A stretch of 64,000 nt of DNA from Bacillus sp. DTU_2020_1000418_1_SI_GHA_SEK_038 (GTDB lineage Bacteria > Bacillota > Bacilli > Bacillales > Cytobacillaceae), in contig NZ_CP135435.1 of NCBI RefSeq assembly GCF_032341175.1, positions 1,612,001 to 1,676,000 on the forward strand. Direction: 5' to 3'. Position numbers and translations under genes: made by a program. This document shows positions 44,755-53,003 of the stretch, piece by piece. Under the pieces are notes generated by a model that searched no databases, was not told where the DNA came from, and worked only from the letters and a program-made list of their open reading frames with translations. Every line of letters starts with the position of its first letter. Within the stretch, counting starts at the first letter, position 1.

Positions 44755-45582
44755 ATGGTCAAAATTTTCATTGACCCTGGACATGGAGGAGCAGATCCGG
44801 GTGCCGTTGGGAATGGGTTATTTGAAAAAAACTTAACCTTGAAAATTTCTAAATATATAAGGACCATGCTGACAGCTTACGAAAATATTCAAGTAAAATT
44901 AAGCCGGGAAAGTGATCAAACTGTATCCCTTAATCAACGAACGAACATGGCAAACGCGTGGGGAGCAGAATTTCTATTATCTGTCCATATAAATTCTGGC
45001 GGGGGCACTGGATTTGAAGATTATATTCATCCAAGAAATAGACAAAGTTCACCTTCTTACCAAGGGGTCATTCATGAAGAAATCGTCAAGCAAATAGATT
45101 TAAAGGATCGAGGTAAAAAACAGGAGAATTTTCATATGCTGCGAGAATCCAATATGCCAGCAATGCTAACAGAAAATGGATTTATAGATAATCCAAATGA
45201 TGCCTCAAAACTTAGTCAGTCTTCGTATATAGAAAGAATAGCGCGTGGTCATGTAAATGGATTGGTTAGGGCTTTAAAGCTTAAAAAAAAGCCAGAAAGA
45301 CTGCCGAATTGGGATGGTTTAGTTTTTAAAAAAGGACAAATAGGACGAATTAAAATATTGAAAAGGATCAATCTTTGGAGAAGAGATGAAAATAAAAAAT
45401 TAATTTTTTCTAGAATATTGAATCCTGGTGAAGTTTACCCTGTATATGGATTCGATAATTTATATGGCGGACAATATAACGTAGGAGACAACCATTGGAT
45501 TACAAATATTGATGGATATATTAAATATGAGACACCTTCGAAGTCATTCTTAGCAAATGCTGTGAAATTTTATGCTAAGTAA
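44755..45582 (+). CDS. N-acetylmuramoyl-L-alanine amidase (Amidase_3)
   Basis: Zinc peptidoglycan amidase of 275 residues. Zinc ligands are His10 (DPGHGG), Glu24 and His78 (SVHINS), and Glu140 in LTENGFIDN is catalytic. The catalytic domain covers about 1-178; a C-terminal domain (about 185-275) with SH3-like wording (IGRIKILKRINLWRR, DNHWITNIDGYIKY) probably binds wall. No signal peptide is present, so export may depend on phage-type lysis or on mother-cell lysis. This resembles sporulation amidases such as CwlC, which also lack a signal sequence. AAAGGAG precedes ATG 44755. Confidence 0.9.
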   Translation: MVKIFIDPGHGGADPGAVGNGLFEKNLTLKISKYIRTMLTAYENIQVKLSRESDQTVSLNQRTNMANAWGAEFLLSVHINSGGGTGFEDYIHPRNRQSSPSYQGVIHEEIVKQIDLKDRGKKQENFHMLRESNMPAMLTENGFIDNPNDASKLSQSSYIERIARGHVNGLVRALKLKKKPERLPNWDGLVFKKGQIGRIKILKRINLWRRDENKKLIFSRILNPGEVYPVYGFDNLYGGQYNVGDNHWITNIDGYIKYETPSKSFLANAVKFYAK

Positions 45583-45584
45583 CA

Positions 45585-45626
45585 AAAACCGCCAATTCCT
45601 CATGAATCAGGAATTGGCGTTTTTTG
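45585..45626. terminator. Bidirectional terminator between amidase gene and tRNA-Arg
   Basis: AAAACCGCCAATTCCT pairs with AGGAATTGGCGTTTT around CATGAATC, with T-runs on both strands. It serves the amidase gene and, on the reverse strand, the tRNA gene. Confidence 0.95.
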
Positions 45627-45633
45627 TTTTTTA

Positions 45634-45707
45634 CGTCCCAGAGAGGATTCGAACCTCCGACCTACAGCTTAGGAGGCTGTCGCTCTATCCTGCTGAGCTA
45701 CTGGGAC
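45634..45707 (-). tRNA. tRNA-Arg (anticodon CCT)
   Basis: The 74-nt reverse-strand sequence folds as a full cloverleaf: acceptor GTCCCAG/CTGGGAC with discriminator G, D arm GCTC/GAGC, anticodon stem ACAGC/GCTGT around loop CTCCTAA (anticodon CCT, reading AGG), and T arm GGAGG-TTCGAAT-CCTCT. CCA is not encoded. Its first 17 nt are repeated twice more upstream within tandem 149-bp units. Confidence 0.95.
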
Positions 45708-46006
45708 ATGATAGTATTATTAGTGATCTAGTTTTCACTGAATGGGTGTGCCCCTGTTCCTTCCTCTACTAGTTAATCAAGGAAGCTGAATGCGTCGGAA
45801 CAAAGCTACGAGGATGGTGAGTCAGGGAAGTGTACGCTTTGCTGAGCTACTGGGACACGATAGTATTATTAGTGATCTAGTTTTCACTAAATGGATGTGA
45901 TCCTGTTCCTTCCTCTACTAGTTAATCAAGGAAGCTGGATGCGTCGGAACAAAGCTACAAGGATGGTGAGTCAGGGAAGTGTACGCTTTGCTGAGCTACT
46001 GGGACA
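45691..46006. repeat. Tandem 149-bp repeat carrying the tRNA-Arg 5' end
   Basis: Two consecutive 149-bp units begin at 45691 and 45840, and a partial third unit of 18 bp lies at 45989-46006. Each unit starts with the complement of tRNA-Arg nt 1-17 plus one base, followed by the tRNA upstream region (AATAATACTAT-type -10 candidates on the reverse strand). The two full units differ at about 7 positions (roughly 95% identical). Each also contains an inverted GTTCC...GGAAC segment. The stretch 45708-46054 holds no gene. Confidence 0.92.
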
Positions 46007-46054
46007 TTTAGATTTTTATTATAAACTCCTGTTCCAATACAGTCAATTATTTAG

Positions 46055-46090
46055 ACTAAAAACGGACGCATAAGTACGTCCGTTTTTAGT
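46055..46090. terminator. Terminator of acyltransferase gene
   Basis: ACTAAAAACGGACG pairs with CGTCCGTTTTTAGT around CATAAGTA. It overlaps the stop of the reverse-strand gene; A/T tracts flank both sides. Confidence 0.85.
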
Positions 46091-47126
46091 TTAAAAGCTT
46101 CTTCCTATAGTATTGCATTATAGCAGATGACCGAGCTTGCAGGTTTTTCAGTTTGGTTGTCTTTAACTCAATAAGAGGCTGTGCGAATGGTACGGTTATT
46201 TTGCTGGATAATAGTAAAGTTAGCAATAGGGATGCGCCAGCTAACAACAGATAGTTTTGTGGTTCCGTGAAATAATGTTGTACCGGGCTCTCTCTAAAAA
46301 TACGAATAAAAAACCCGTGCAGGAGATAAACATACAATGTGTTTTTTCCTAAGTTTGTAAAGAAATAATGTCCCTTTGGAACTAGCGAGAAAAAACTGAA
46401 GACCATAATTAAGCTTAATATATAAAACCCTAAACGTGTTAACATAGCGCCTATGGATGCTGCACCCATCTCTGTATATGGCTTGGATCCTAGTAGCCAT
46501 TCATGATTCAAATCTGGGGAAAAATAAAATCCCGTAAATACAATCGCCAATACACACAAGGCTGCGAGCTTAATTTTTGCTGTTTGAAGGAAAGAAAAAT
46601 GCTCTCTTTTTAAATAATAGCCAATTAGAAAGAGTGGGAAGAACACAAAAGTTCTAGATAAACTTAAATAGTTTGTAATCCAGTCAATATATCCAACTAA
46701 CAGCCCAACGATAAACGCCGCCCCGAGTGAATATGAAGCTTTATATTTAGTGAAAGCGAGCAGCATAATATTCCAAGAAAACAAACTGATTAAAAACCAT
46801 AAAGACCAATGTGGCTTTAGCGGTTCAACCTGAAAGGACGATTCTTTATATAGAAAGAAATAAAATACAGAATAGATGACTTGAAAAATGATATATGGAA
46901 GGATTAACTTTCTAGTAATTTTAGAAACATATCCTTTTTTATTAAATCCTTTGGCAAAATAACCTGAGATAAGAATAAATGCTGGCATATGGAAGGTATA
47001 GATTACCTTATAAAGAGTATAGATTCCCTCGCTGTCTTCGATAAAAGACTGAAGAAAATGCCCAAATACGACCAAGGAAATTAAAATAAATTTTGCATTA
47101 TCAAAGTAATACTCCCGTTTCTTCAT
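46086..47126 (-). CDS. Acyltransferase-3 family membrane protein
   Basis: A 346-residue membrane protein with about ten hydrophobic segments. The N-terminus (YFDNAKFILISLVVFGHFLQ) contains the conserved catalytic-type His of the acyltransferase-3 (AT3/OafA) family, and TFHMPAFILISGYFAKG is its second hallmark. Such enzymes O-acetylate wall polymers, sugars or exported polysaccharides; the closest wording is fucose 4-O-acetylase-like. No SGNH domain is fused. ATG 47126 has GAGGAGG 6 nt upstream. It stands alone, so the acceptor cannot be guessed. Confidence 0.85.
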   Translation of the reverse strand: MKKREYYFDNAKFILISLVVFGHFLQSFIEDSEGIYTLYKVIYTFHMPAFILISGYFAKGFNKKGYVSKITRKLILPYIIFQVIYSVFYFFLYKESSFQVEPLKPHWSLWFLISLFSWNIMLLAFTKYKASYSLGAAFIVGLLVGYIDWITNYLSLSRTFVFFPLFLIGYYLKREHFSFLQTAKIKLAALCVLAIVFTGFYFSPDLNHEWLLGSKPYTEMGAASIGAMLTRLGFYILSLIMVFSFFSLVPKGHYFFTNLGKNTLYVYLLHGFFIRIFRESPVQHYFTEPQNYLLLAGASLLLTLLLSSKITVPFAQPLIELKTTKLKNLQARSSAIMQYYRKKLLN

Positions 47127-47291
47127 ATATCCTCCTCTTTTTAGACCCCCTAAAAAGATTCTTAATATATATACCCACCCTATCATGTTTAAAACCTTTA
47201 ATGGCTAGTAAATGAGAGGGGTGTTTTCTAATTATAGGAAATATACTTTGGTAATGGTTTGTTATAATACATGAAAACATCTGTTATATAA

Positions 47292-47309
47292 TTGTGATTG
47301 CGTTCTCAA
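47292..47309 (+). promoter_or_regulatory. Rex/Fnr-like palindrome upstream of ferredoxin oxidoreductase operon
   Basis: TTGTGATTGCGTTCTCAA matches TTGTGA-N6-TCACAA with one mismatch in the second half. It lies 170 bp before the start codon in a 354-bp intergenic region without genes. It is comparable to the sites before ndh and ctaA. Confidence 0.5.
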
Positions 47310-47363
47310 CGTTGATATTAATGCGATTTTTTGAAAAAATACAAACTGTTTTAGTCATTTTTG

Positions 47364-47408
47364 TTAGAATGTTTGACTTTTGTCACAGCGGTACTTTAAA
47401 CATTCTAA
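47364..47408 (+). other. Spaced 11-bp inverted repeat upstream of ferredoxin oxidoreductase operon
   Basis: TTAGAATGTTT (47364-47374) recurs exactly inverted as AAACATTCTAA (47398-47408), 23 nt apart. No T-run follows, so it is more likely a regulator binding site or leader structure than a terminator. Confidence 0.5.
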
Positions 47409-47480
47409 TACAATATCAAAAGGGGAAATTTTCATGTTTGTATTTTACAGACAAAAAGGATGAATATTGGGAGGGACAAT

Positions 47481-48494
47481 ATGTCAATTTTACCAAAGAA
47501 AAGTGGACTTGGTTTTTTTGAAATTAGACTGGAATCAATCGGAGGGCTGGGGGCTAATCTAGCTGGAAAAATGCTTGCTGAAGCCGGAGTTTTGGGGCTC
47601 GGTTTAAACGGTTCGAACTTTTCATCATATGGCTCTGAAAAGAAAGGATCGCCAGTGAAAAGCTTTATTCGTTTTTGTGATCAAGATATAGAAATTCGTG
47701 CTCATAGTCCGATTGAACAACCACATGTTGTCGGTGTTTTTCATGAGGCATTATATAAAACAGTTGATGTAGTAAGCGGCCTTGAGCCAGATGGAATTCT
47801 ATTAGTTAATTCCATTAGGGATTTTGATTCAATCAAGGCAGATTTGAAATTAGAAACAGGCACATTAGCTATCATCGATGCTTTGCAAATTTCTGTTGAT
47901 GAAAAGACAAAGGTTAATACAGCGATGCTTGGAGCATTATTCCGTATTTGTGACTTCCTTGATCCTGAATCTATGAAGGATGTCATTCGAAAAACATTCG
48001 AAAAGAAATACCCGCATCTTGTTGAACCAAATATTCGAACATTTGAACGAGGATACAATGAGGTTCAATTCAAAACATATGAAACACCTGATGATGCAAA
48101 GGGAAAAGCATTTTCTCGTCCGCTTCCATTACTAGGATATGAAACTCAAGAAATTGGCGGGATTATTACAGCTCAAGGAAATAGTATCTTAAAAGACTTG
48201 AGCGGGTCCAGACAAGGGTTCCTTCCAAAATATGATCAAGAGACATGTATTCACTGTGCTGCATGTGATACCGTCTGTCCTGATTATTGCTTTGTATGGG
48301 AAGAAGGGGAGGATAAGCGCGGTCGGAAGCAAATGTTTCTTAAAGGCATCGATTATCAATATTGCAAAGGCTGCCTAAAGTGTGTCGAGGCTTGTCCGAC
48401 AACGGCATTAAGTGATTTGCGCGAAACAATTGGCTATGCTGAAGCAAACTGGGTGAAACATAAATTTCCTTACATAGCGGGAGGGATTTCATAA
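47481..48494 (+). CDS. 2-oxoacid:ferredoxin oxidoreductase, fused gamma and ferredoxin (delta) subunit
   Basis: A 337-residue fusion. Residues about 10-195 form the gamma domain (RLESIGGLGANLAGKMLAEA, SNFSSYGSEKKGSPVKSF), which helps bind coenzyme A. The C-terminal part (about 245-315) is a 2x[4Fe-4S] ferredoxin: CIHCAACDTVCP and CKGCLKCVEACP. ATG 47481 follows GGGAGG. The next gene, the fused alpha-beta part, overlaps by 1 nt (TAATG). Together they could interconvert pyruvate or another 2-oxoacid with its acyl-CoA while reducing ferredoxin. The substrate cannot be fixed from motifs. Confidence 0.88.
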   Translation: MSILPKKSGLGFFEIRLESIGGLGANLAGKMLAEAGVLGLGLNGSNFSSYGSEKKGSPVKSFIRFCDQDIEIRAHSPIEQPHVVGVFHEALYKTVDVVSGLEPDGILLVNSIRDFDSIKADLKLETGTLAIIDALQISVDEKTKVNTAMLGALFRICDFLDPESMKDVIRKTFEKKYPHLVEPNIRTFERGYNEVQFKTYETPDDAKGKAFSRPLPLLGYETQEIGGIITAQGNSILKDLSGSRQGFLPKYDQETCIHCAACDTVCPDYCFVWEEGEDKRGRKQMFLKGIDYQYCKGCLKCVEACPTTALSDLRETIGYAEANWVKHKFPYIAGGIS

Positions 48495-50788
48495 TGGCGA
48501 TGGTAGTTGAACAACCTATTAAAAAAGATATTGCAGAACAATTGGTAACCTTTGAAAGCGGAAATGAAATGGCGGCAATGGCTGCAGCCCAAATAAACTA
48601 TCATATTATGGGATATTTTCCGATTACACCTTCAACTGAGGTCGCCCAATATTTAGACCAAATGAAGGCTAGAGGAGAACATAATATTAAGTTGATTCCG
48701 GCCGATGGAGAACATGGCTCAGCAGGGATTTGTTACGGAGCTGCTGCAACAGGTGCAAGGGTATTTAATGCAACAAGTGCTAATGGTCTAATGTATATGC
48801 TTGAGCAGCTTCCTGTTCAATCCGGTACACGATTCCCGATGGTGATGAATTTAGTTACACGTTCCGTAAGCGGCCCGTTAGACATTAGAGGGGACCATTC
48901 AGATTTATACTTTGCCCTTAATACAGGCTGGGTAATACTAACGGCGAGAACACCACAGGCTGTTTATGATATGAATATAATGGCTCTCAAAATTGCTGAG
49001 CATTCAAAGGTTCGTTTGCCTGTGATTGTTGCATATGACGGCTTTTTTACATCTCATCAGAAGAGAAAAGTCAATTATTTTAAAGATCGCAATGTAGTTC
49101 AGCAATTTGTTGGTGAGTGCCCGACAGATTATCATTTTATTAGGGATCCGAAAAAACCTGTAACGATTGGTGCCCATATGAATGGCGAAGACTTAATAAA
49201 TAATCATTTTCAGCAATCTGAGGCGATGTATGCAGCAGGTGAGATATTTAAGGAAGTCGCAATAGATTATGCTGCCATTTCCGGCCGTGAATACCCAGTA
49301 TTAGACTTATACAAAATGGTAGATGCAGAGGTAGCTCTATTCCTATTAAACTCAGCGGCTGAAACGGCAAAGGATACGGTCGATCGACTAAGAGAAAAAG
49401 GAATTAAAGCGGGTGTCATCAGCCCTAATATCATTCGTCCATTCCCTGCAAAAGAAATTCGTGAAGCTCTGAAAAATATTAAAGCCCTGCTCATTGGTGA
49501 GAGAGCAGATTCCTATGGCGGCAATGGTCCAAACTTAACTCACGAAGTAAAGTCCGCACTGCAGGATGATAAAAATAATAAAACGATTGTCTTAAGCCGT
49601 GTATTTGGACTTGGCGGAAAAGATTTTTATGAAGATGATGCAGAGCACTTCTTTAACGAAGCAATCGAGGCAATGAATAATGGATATGCCAAAAAATCAT
49701 TTGATTATTTTGGTCATGTTCCCGGAAATAAAGATAAGGGACTTAAGCCAGTTATTACCCCTCAGCATGGGGATGTTTATAAATCAGGCTTGATTCACGT
49801 TGAAAAAGATCCCGAAACAAATAAATTAAAGGTGAAAATCCCACCATTACGCTCATTAACATCGAAGCCAAAGCGAATTGCTTCAGGACACGGAGCTTGT
49901 CCGGGCTGTGGAATATTTACTGGATTAGAATTGTTTTTTAAAGGGATTGAAGGAGATGTAGTAGTCCTCTTCCAAACGGGCTGTGCGTATGTTACAACGA
50001 CTGCTTATCCATATTCTTCACATAAACAAACAATGATTCACAACCTTTTCCAAAACGGCGCTGCAACCCTTTCTGGAACATTAGAAGCCTTCTTGGAATT
50101 AAAGGAACGCGGAGAAATTGATGTGTCAGATGATGCGACCTTTGTCATGATTACGGGCGATGGCGGTATGGATATTGGGATGGGTTCAGCAATTGGAACG
50201 GCACTAAGAAATCATAACCTTATTATGCTTGAGTATGATAATGAAGGCTATATGAATACAGGCTCACAAATGTCCTATTCTACCCCAAAAGGACATATGA
50301 CAAGTACAAGTAATGTCGGACGTACGCAAAAGGGTAAAGCATTCCATCATAAGGATACGGCACAAATTATGGCTTCAACTAATATCCCTTACGTCTTTAC
50401 CGGAGCCGAAGCATTCCCGCAGGATTTAATTAAGAAAGCGGCAAAAGCGCAATGGTATGCACAAAATGTTGGTACGGTTTATGGGAAAATTCTTATCACC
50501 TGTCCATTAAACTGGAAGTCGGATGACCGCTATGGTGAGAAAATTATTGAAGCGGCTGTTAATACATGTTTCTTCCCTCTATATGAGGTTGAGGAGGGGG
50601 TAACAGCGATTACTTATAATCCAGAAGAGAAGAAGAAAAGGGTAGGATTGCCCGAATGGCTGAAGTATATGGGAAAAACAAAGCATCTTTTAAAAGAAGA
50701 AAATCATGAAATGTTAACGGAATTGGAAGAAGAAATCGAAAAGCGCTGGCAGCGTCTTCTAGCTAAACATGAAAATCCTTTATTATAA
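48494..50788 (+). CDS. 2-oxoacid:ferredoxin oxidoreductase, fused alpha-beta subunit
   Basis: TPP enzyme of 764 residues. The alpha part (about 20-400) has YFPITPSTEVAQYLD and the transketolase-C-like domain; the beta part (about 460-700) has the Fe-S cysteines of GHGACPGCGIFTGLEL and TGCAYVTT, and the TPP/Mg motif GDGGMDIGMGSAIGTALRN ending NEGYMNTG. Alpha-beta and gamma-delta fusions give a two-gene form. Pyruvate is a likely substrate given the neighbouring lactate and PPDK genes, but 2-oxoglutarate cannot be ruled out. The start overlaps the upstream stop. A strong terminator follows. Confidence 0.9.
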   Translation: MAMVVEQPIKKDIAEQLVTFESGNEMAAMAAAQINYHIMGYFPITPSTEVAQYLDQMKARGEHNIKLIPADGEHGSAGICYGAAATGARVFNATSANGLMYMLEQLPVQSGTRFPMVMNLVTRSVSGPLDIRGDHSDLYFALNTGWVILTARTPQAVYDMNIMALKIAEHSKVRLPVIVAYDGFFTSHQKRKVNYFKDRNVVQQFVGECPTDYHFIRDPKKPVTIGAHMNGEDLINNHFQQSEAMYAAGEIFKEVAIDYAAISGREYPVLDLYKMVDAEVALFLLNSAAETAKDTVDRLREKGIKAGVISPNIIRPFPAKEIREALKNIKALLIGERADSYGGNGPNLTHEVKSALQDDKNNKTIVLSRVFGLGGKDFYEDDAEHFFNEAIEAMNNGYAKKSFDYFGHVPGNKDKGLKPVITPQHGDVYKSGLIHVEKDPETNKLKVKIPPLRSLTSKPKRIASGHGACPGCGIFTGLELFFKGIEGDVVVLFQTGCAYVTTTAYPYSSHKQTMIHNLFQNGAATLSGTLEAFLELKERGEIDVSDDATFVMITGDGGMDIGMGSAIGTALRNHNLIMLEYDNEGYMNTGSQMSYSTPKGHMTSTSNVGRTQKGKAFHHKDTAQIMASTNIPYVFTGAEAFPQDLIKKAAKAQWYAQNVGTVYGKILITCPLNWKSDDRYGEKIIEAAVNTCFFPLYEVEEGVTAITYNPEEKKKRVGLPEWLKYMGKTKHLLKEENHEMLTELEEEIEKRWQRLLAKHENPLL

Positions 50789-50806
50789 ATAATTCTTTCA
50801 TACACA

Positions 50807-50848
50807 AAGCGTCTCCCTAGTCAATTTGCGGCTATGAGACGCTTTTTT
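50807..50848 (+). terminator. Terminator after oxidoreductase operon
   Basis: AAGCGTCTC pairs with GAGACGCTT around 21 nt, followed by a T-run. Confidence 0.85.
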
Positions 50849-50973
50849 TATTTAATAGAAGTAATAACCCTTAATGGGGCAAACTGGAGAATCTCCTTTA
50901 TTTATCCTAAAGTACCAACTTCCTCTTGAATGCCTAATTAATTATATTATAATAAAATAGTACTAGTAATATT

Positions 50974-51003
50974 TTGATATTTTTACATAATTTTTGGTAC
51001 AAT
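50974..51003 (+). promoter_or_regulatory. Putative sigma-A promoter of chemoreceptor gene
   Basis: TTGATA (50974-50979) and TACAAT (50998-51003), 18 nt apart, precede the gene by 40 bp. No sigma-D motif (TAAA-N15-GCCGATAT) was seen, unlike many motility genes. Confidence 0.4.
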
Positions 51004-51043
51004 ATGTTGACAACAATGTCAAGACAAGGGAGGAATACCTAAT

Positions 51044-52849
51044 ATGAAAGGGGTAAAAAAGACTCGTATTAAGAAAGTAAAAAAATCTAAAAATCATAAA
51101 AAGGATAAAGAATATAAGTTAAATAGAGTCATTACCAGGCTGTCAAACATTCCATTATGGAAAAGATTAAAGCTAGGACAAAAATATGGAGTAGCTTTAT
51201 TTGTAACAATTGGTTTATTTACAATTTCCACCATTATCACATTTGGCTTCTTGTCTATTGCGAATTCCAAAATGGAAATGGTTGAAGAATCGGGCGAAAA
51301 AGCCATATTGTTTAATGAAGCTACGGCCATTTTTCATCAAAAAGGCAGCTCAATTGGAAATTATATAATAGATTCCAATCCGAAGCATTTAACATCCTTT
51401 GATGAACTATCAAAGGAATTTAATAAATTAAAGAAGGCATTAAAGCCGGCCTTGACAACTAAAATGTCAAAAGACTTATTTAATGAAATCATTGAAAATG
51501 ACAAAAAAATATCAACGATGTTTCATTTTACAATTAAACCGGAAGTAAAGCTTCAGCATGTAAGAGAGTATCGTCTTGGAAAGCTGCAAGCAGATACGAT
51601 GATTTCTGAAACAATCGTTAAATTAGACACTTTAAGCGAAATGCTGAATACAGAGCGAAAGAAAGCAGTAAATTCTGCTAAGTCCGCGTTATTATTAACG
51701 TTGATTATACTTGGGATTTCAATCGTTATTTCTGCTGCTCTTGGTATCGTAAGCATCCTTGTTATTGGAAAATTTATTTCCACACAGCTTAGTCAAATTG
51801 TTCATCTTTCTAACGAAGTGGCTAGCGGAAATCTCAAAGTAGATGCCATAGACTATGATGGCACCGATGAAATAGCTGAGTTAGGTAAAGCTACAAATTC
51901 AATGAAAGAAAAACTTCAGGCTATGATACAGGAAATATCTGCTGTTTCAACGTATGTTACAGAAAAGAGTGGAGAACTGAATATTGCCGCATCAGAGGTT
52001 AAAGCTGCCAGCCAGCAAGGAGCTTCAACAATTCAGGAGCTATCAGGCGGAGCAGAGGAACAAGCAAGATCAGCTAATGGTTTAGCTAGAATGATGGAAA
52101 GCTATATGGTAGATGTTGAAAAAGCATCACATAGTGGTACAGAGATTCAAAAGGCATCGAACGAGGTTCTAGCTTTGACTAAAACTGGGGATACCCTAAT
52201 GGAAGAATCACAAAAACAAATGGCCATGATTAATGAAATTATGAAGACATCTGTTGAACGTGTAAACGGATTAGATGAACAAACACAGCAAATCACAAAG
52301 CTTATTCAAGTTATCCATGATATTGCTAATCAAACTAATCTGCTTGCGCTAAACGCAGCTATTGAAGCGGCGCGTGCAGGTGAACATGGCAGGGGCTTTG
52401 CGGTTGTTGCAGATGAAGTTCGAAAATTAGCTGAACAAGTTTCATTATCTGTTGCAGATATCACAAAGATTGTAAAAGGAATCCAAATGGAATCAAGTAA
52501 TGTCGTTTCATCCCTACAGACTGGATATTCTCAAGTTGAAAAAGGAACTGATCAAATCCAACTGACTGGTGAAACATTTGAAAAGATCTATCAGGCTGTT
52601 AACATGATGTCAAATAATGTGCTGGAAATATCTATGAATCTTGAAAGTGTTTCTGGTGCTACTTTAACTATGAATCAATCAATTGAAAATATTGCTGATG
52701 TATCCATTCAATCTGCAGCAGGTATTGAACAAACGAGCGCTGTTATTACACAAACCAATCATTCTATGGAAGAAATCTCAGAAAATGCTCAAAGTTTATC
52801 GGAGCTTGCAGATCAATTAAATGTGATGATTTCAAAATTTAAGCTATAA
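51044..52849 (+). CDS. Methyl-accepting chemotaxis protein
   Basis: Transmembrane chemoreceptor of 601 residues. A very basic N-terminus (about 1-40, over a third Lys/Arg) is followed by TM1 (about 48-70), an extracellular four-helix-type sensor (about 71-210), TM2 (about 214-240), HAMP (about 240-295) and the signalling domain with the conserved tip [20 protein letters not shown] (about 425-444). The ligand is unknown. Usually MCPs have short N-termini, so the 30-residue Lys-rich head is unusual. GGGAGG precedes ATG 51044. It is followed by a terminator and a histidine kinase gene. Confidence 0.93.
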   Translation: MKGVKKTRIKKVKKSKNHKKDKEYKLNRVITRLSNIPLWKRLKLGQKYGVALFVTIGLFTISTIITFGFLSIANSKMEMVEESGEKAILFNEATAIFHQKGSSIGNYIIDSNPKHLTSFDELSKEFNKLKKALKPALTTKMSKDLFNEIIENDKKISTMFHFTIKPEVKLQHVREYRLGKLQADTMISETIVKLDTLSEMLNTERKKAVNSAKSALLLTLIILGISIVISAALGIVSILVIGKFISTQLSQIVHLSNEVASGNLKVDAIDYDGTDEIAELGKATNSMKEKLQAMIQEISAVSTYVTEKSGELNIAASEVKAASQQGASTIQELSGGAEEQARSANGLARMMESYMVDVEKASHSGTEIQKASNEVLALTKTGDTLMEESQKQMAMINEIMKTSVERVNGLDEQTQQITKLIQVIHDIANQTNLLALNAAIEAARAGEHGRGFAVVADEVRKLAEQVSLSVADITKIVKGIQMESSNVVSSLQTGYSQVEKGTDQIQLTGETFEKIYQAVNMMSNNVLEISMNLESVSGATLTMNQSIENIADVSIQSAAGIEQTSAVITQTNHSMEEISENAQSLSELADQLNVMISKFKL

Positions 52850-52857
52850 ATTTGTTA

Positions 52858-52890
52858 CAAAGGGATTCCCTGATTTGGGAATCCCTTTTC
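52858..52890 (+). terminator. Terminator after chemoreceptor gene
   Basis: AAAGGGATTCCC pairs perfectly with GGGAATCCCTTT around TGATTT, followed by TCTCTTTC. Confidence 0.9.
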
Positions 52891-53003
52891 TCTTTCTTTG
52901 CCCCAAACACCGTTATTTCAATTTTCAAATTTAAGAGAGGGAATTTTGCAATTTTGTAGAACTATGTATATAATGTAAATCCCATTTGGGAGGGAAGGAA
53001 GAA

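Noticed and set aside
45691..46006. CRISPR array or integrated mobile island at the tRNA
   Set aside because: Only two units of 149 bp with near-identical 'spacers', no cas genes, and no integrase anywhere near; a simple tandem duplication explains it.
45572..46073. Open frames across the tRNA-Arg and tandem repeats
   Set aside because: They read through a tRNA gene and non-coding repeat units; translations resemble nothing and starts lack ribosome sites.
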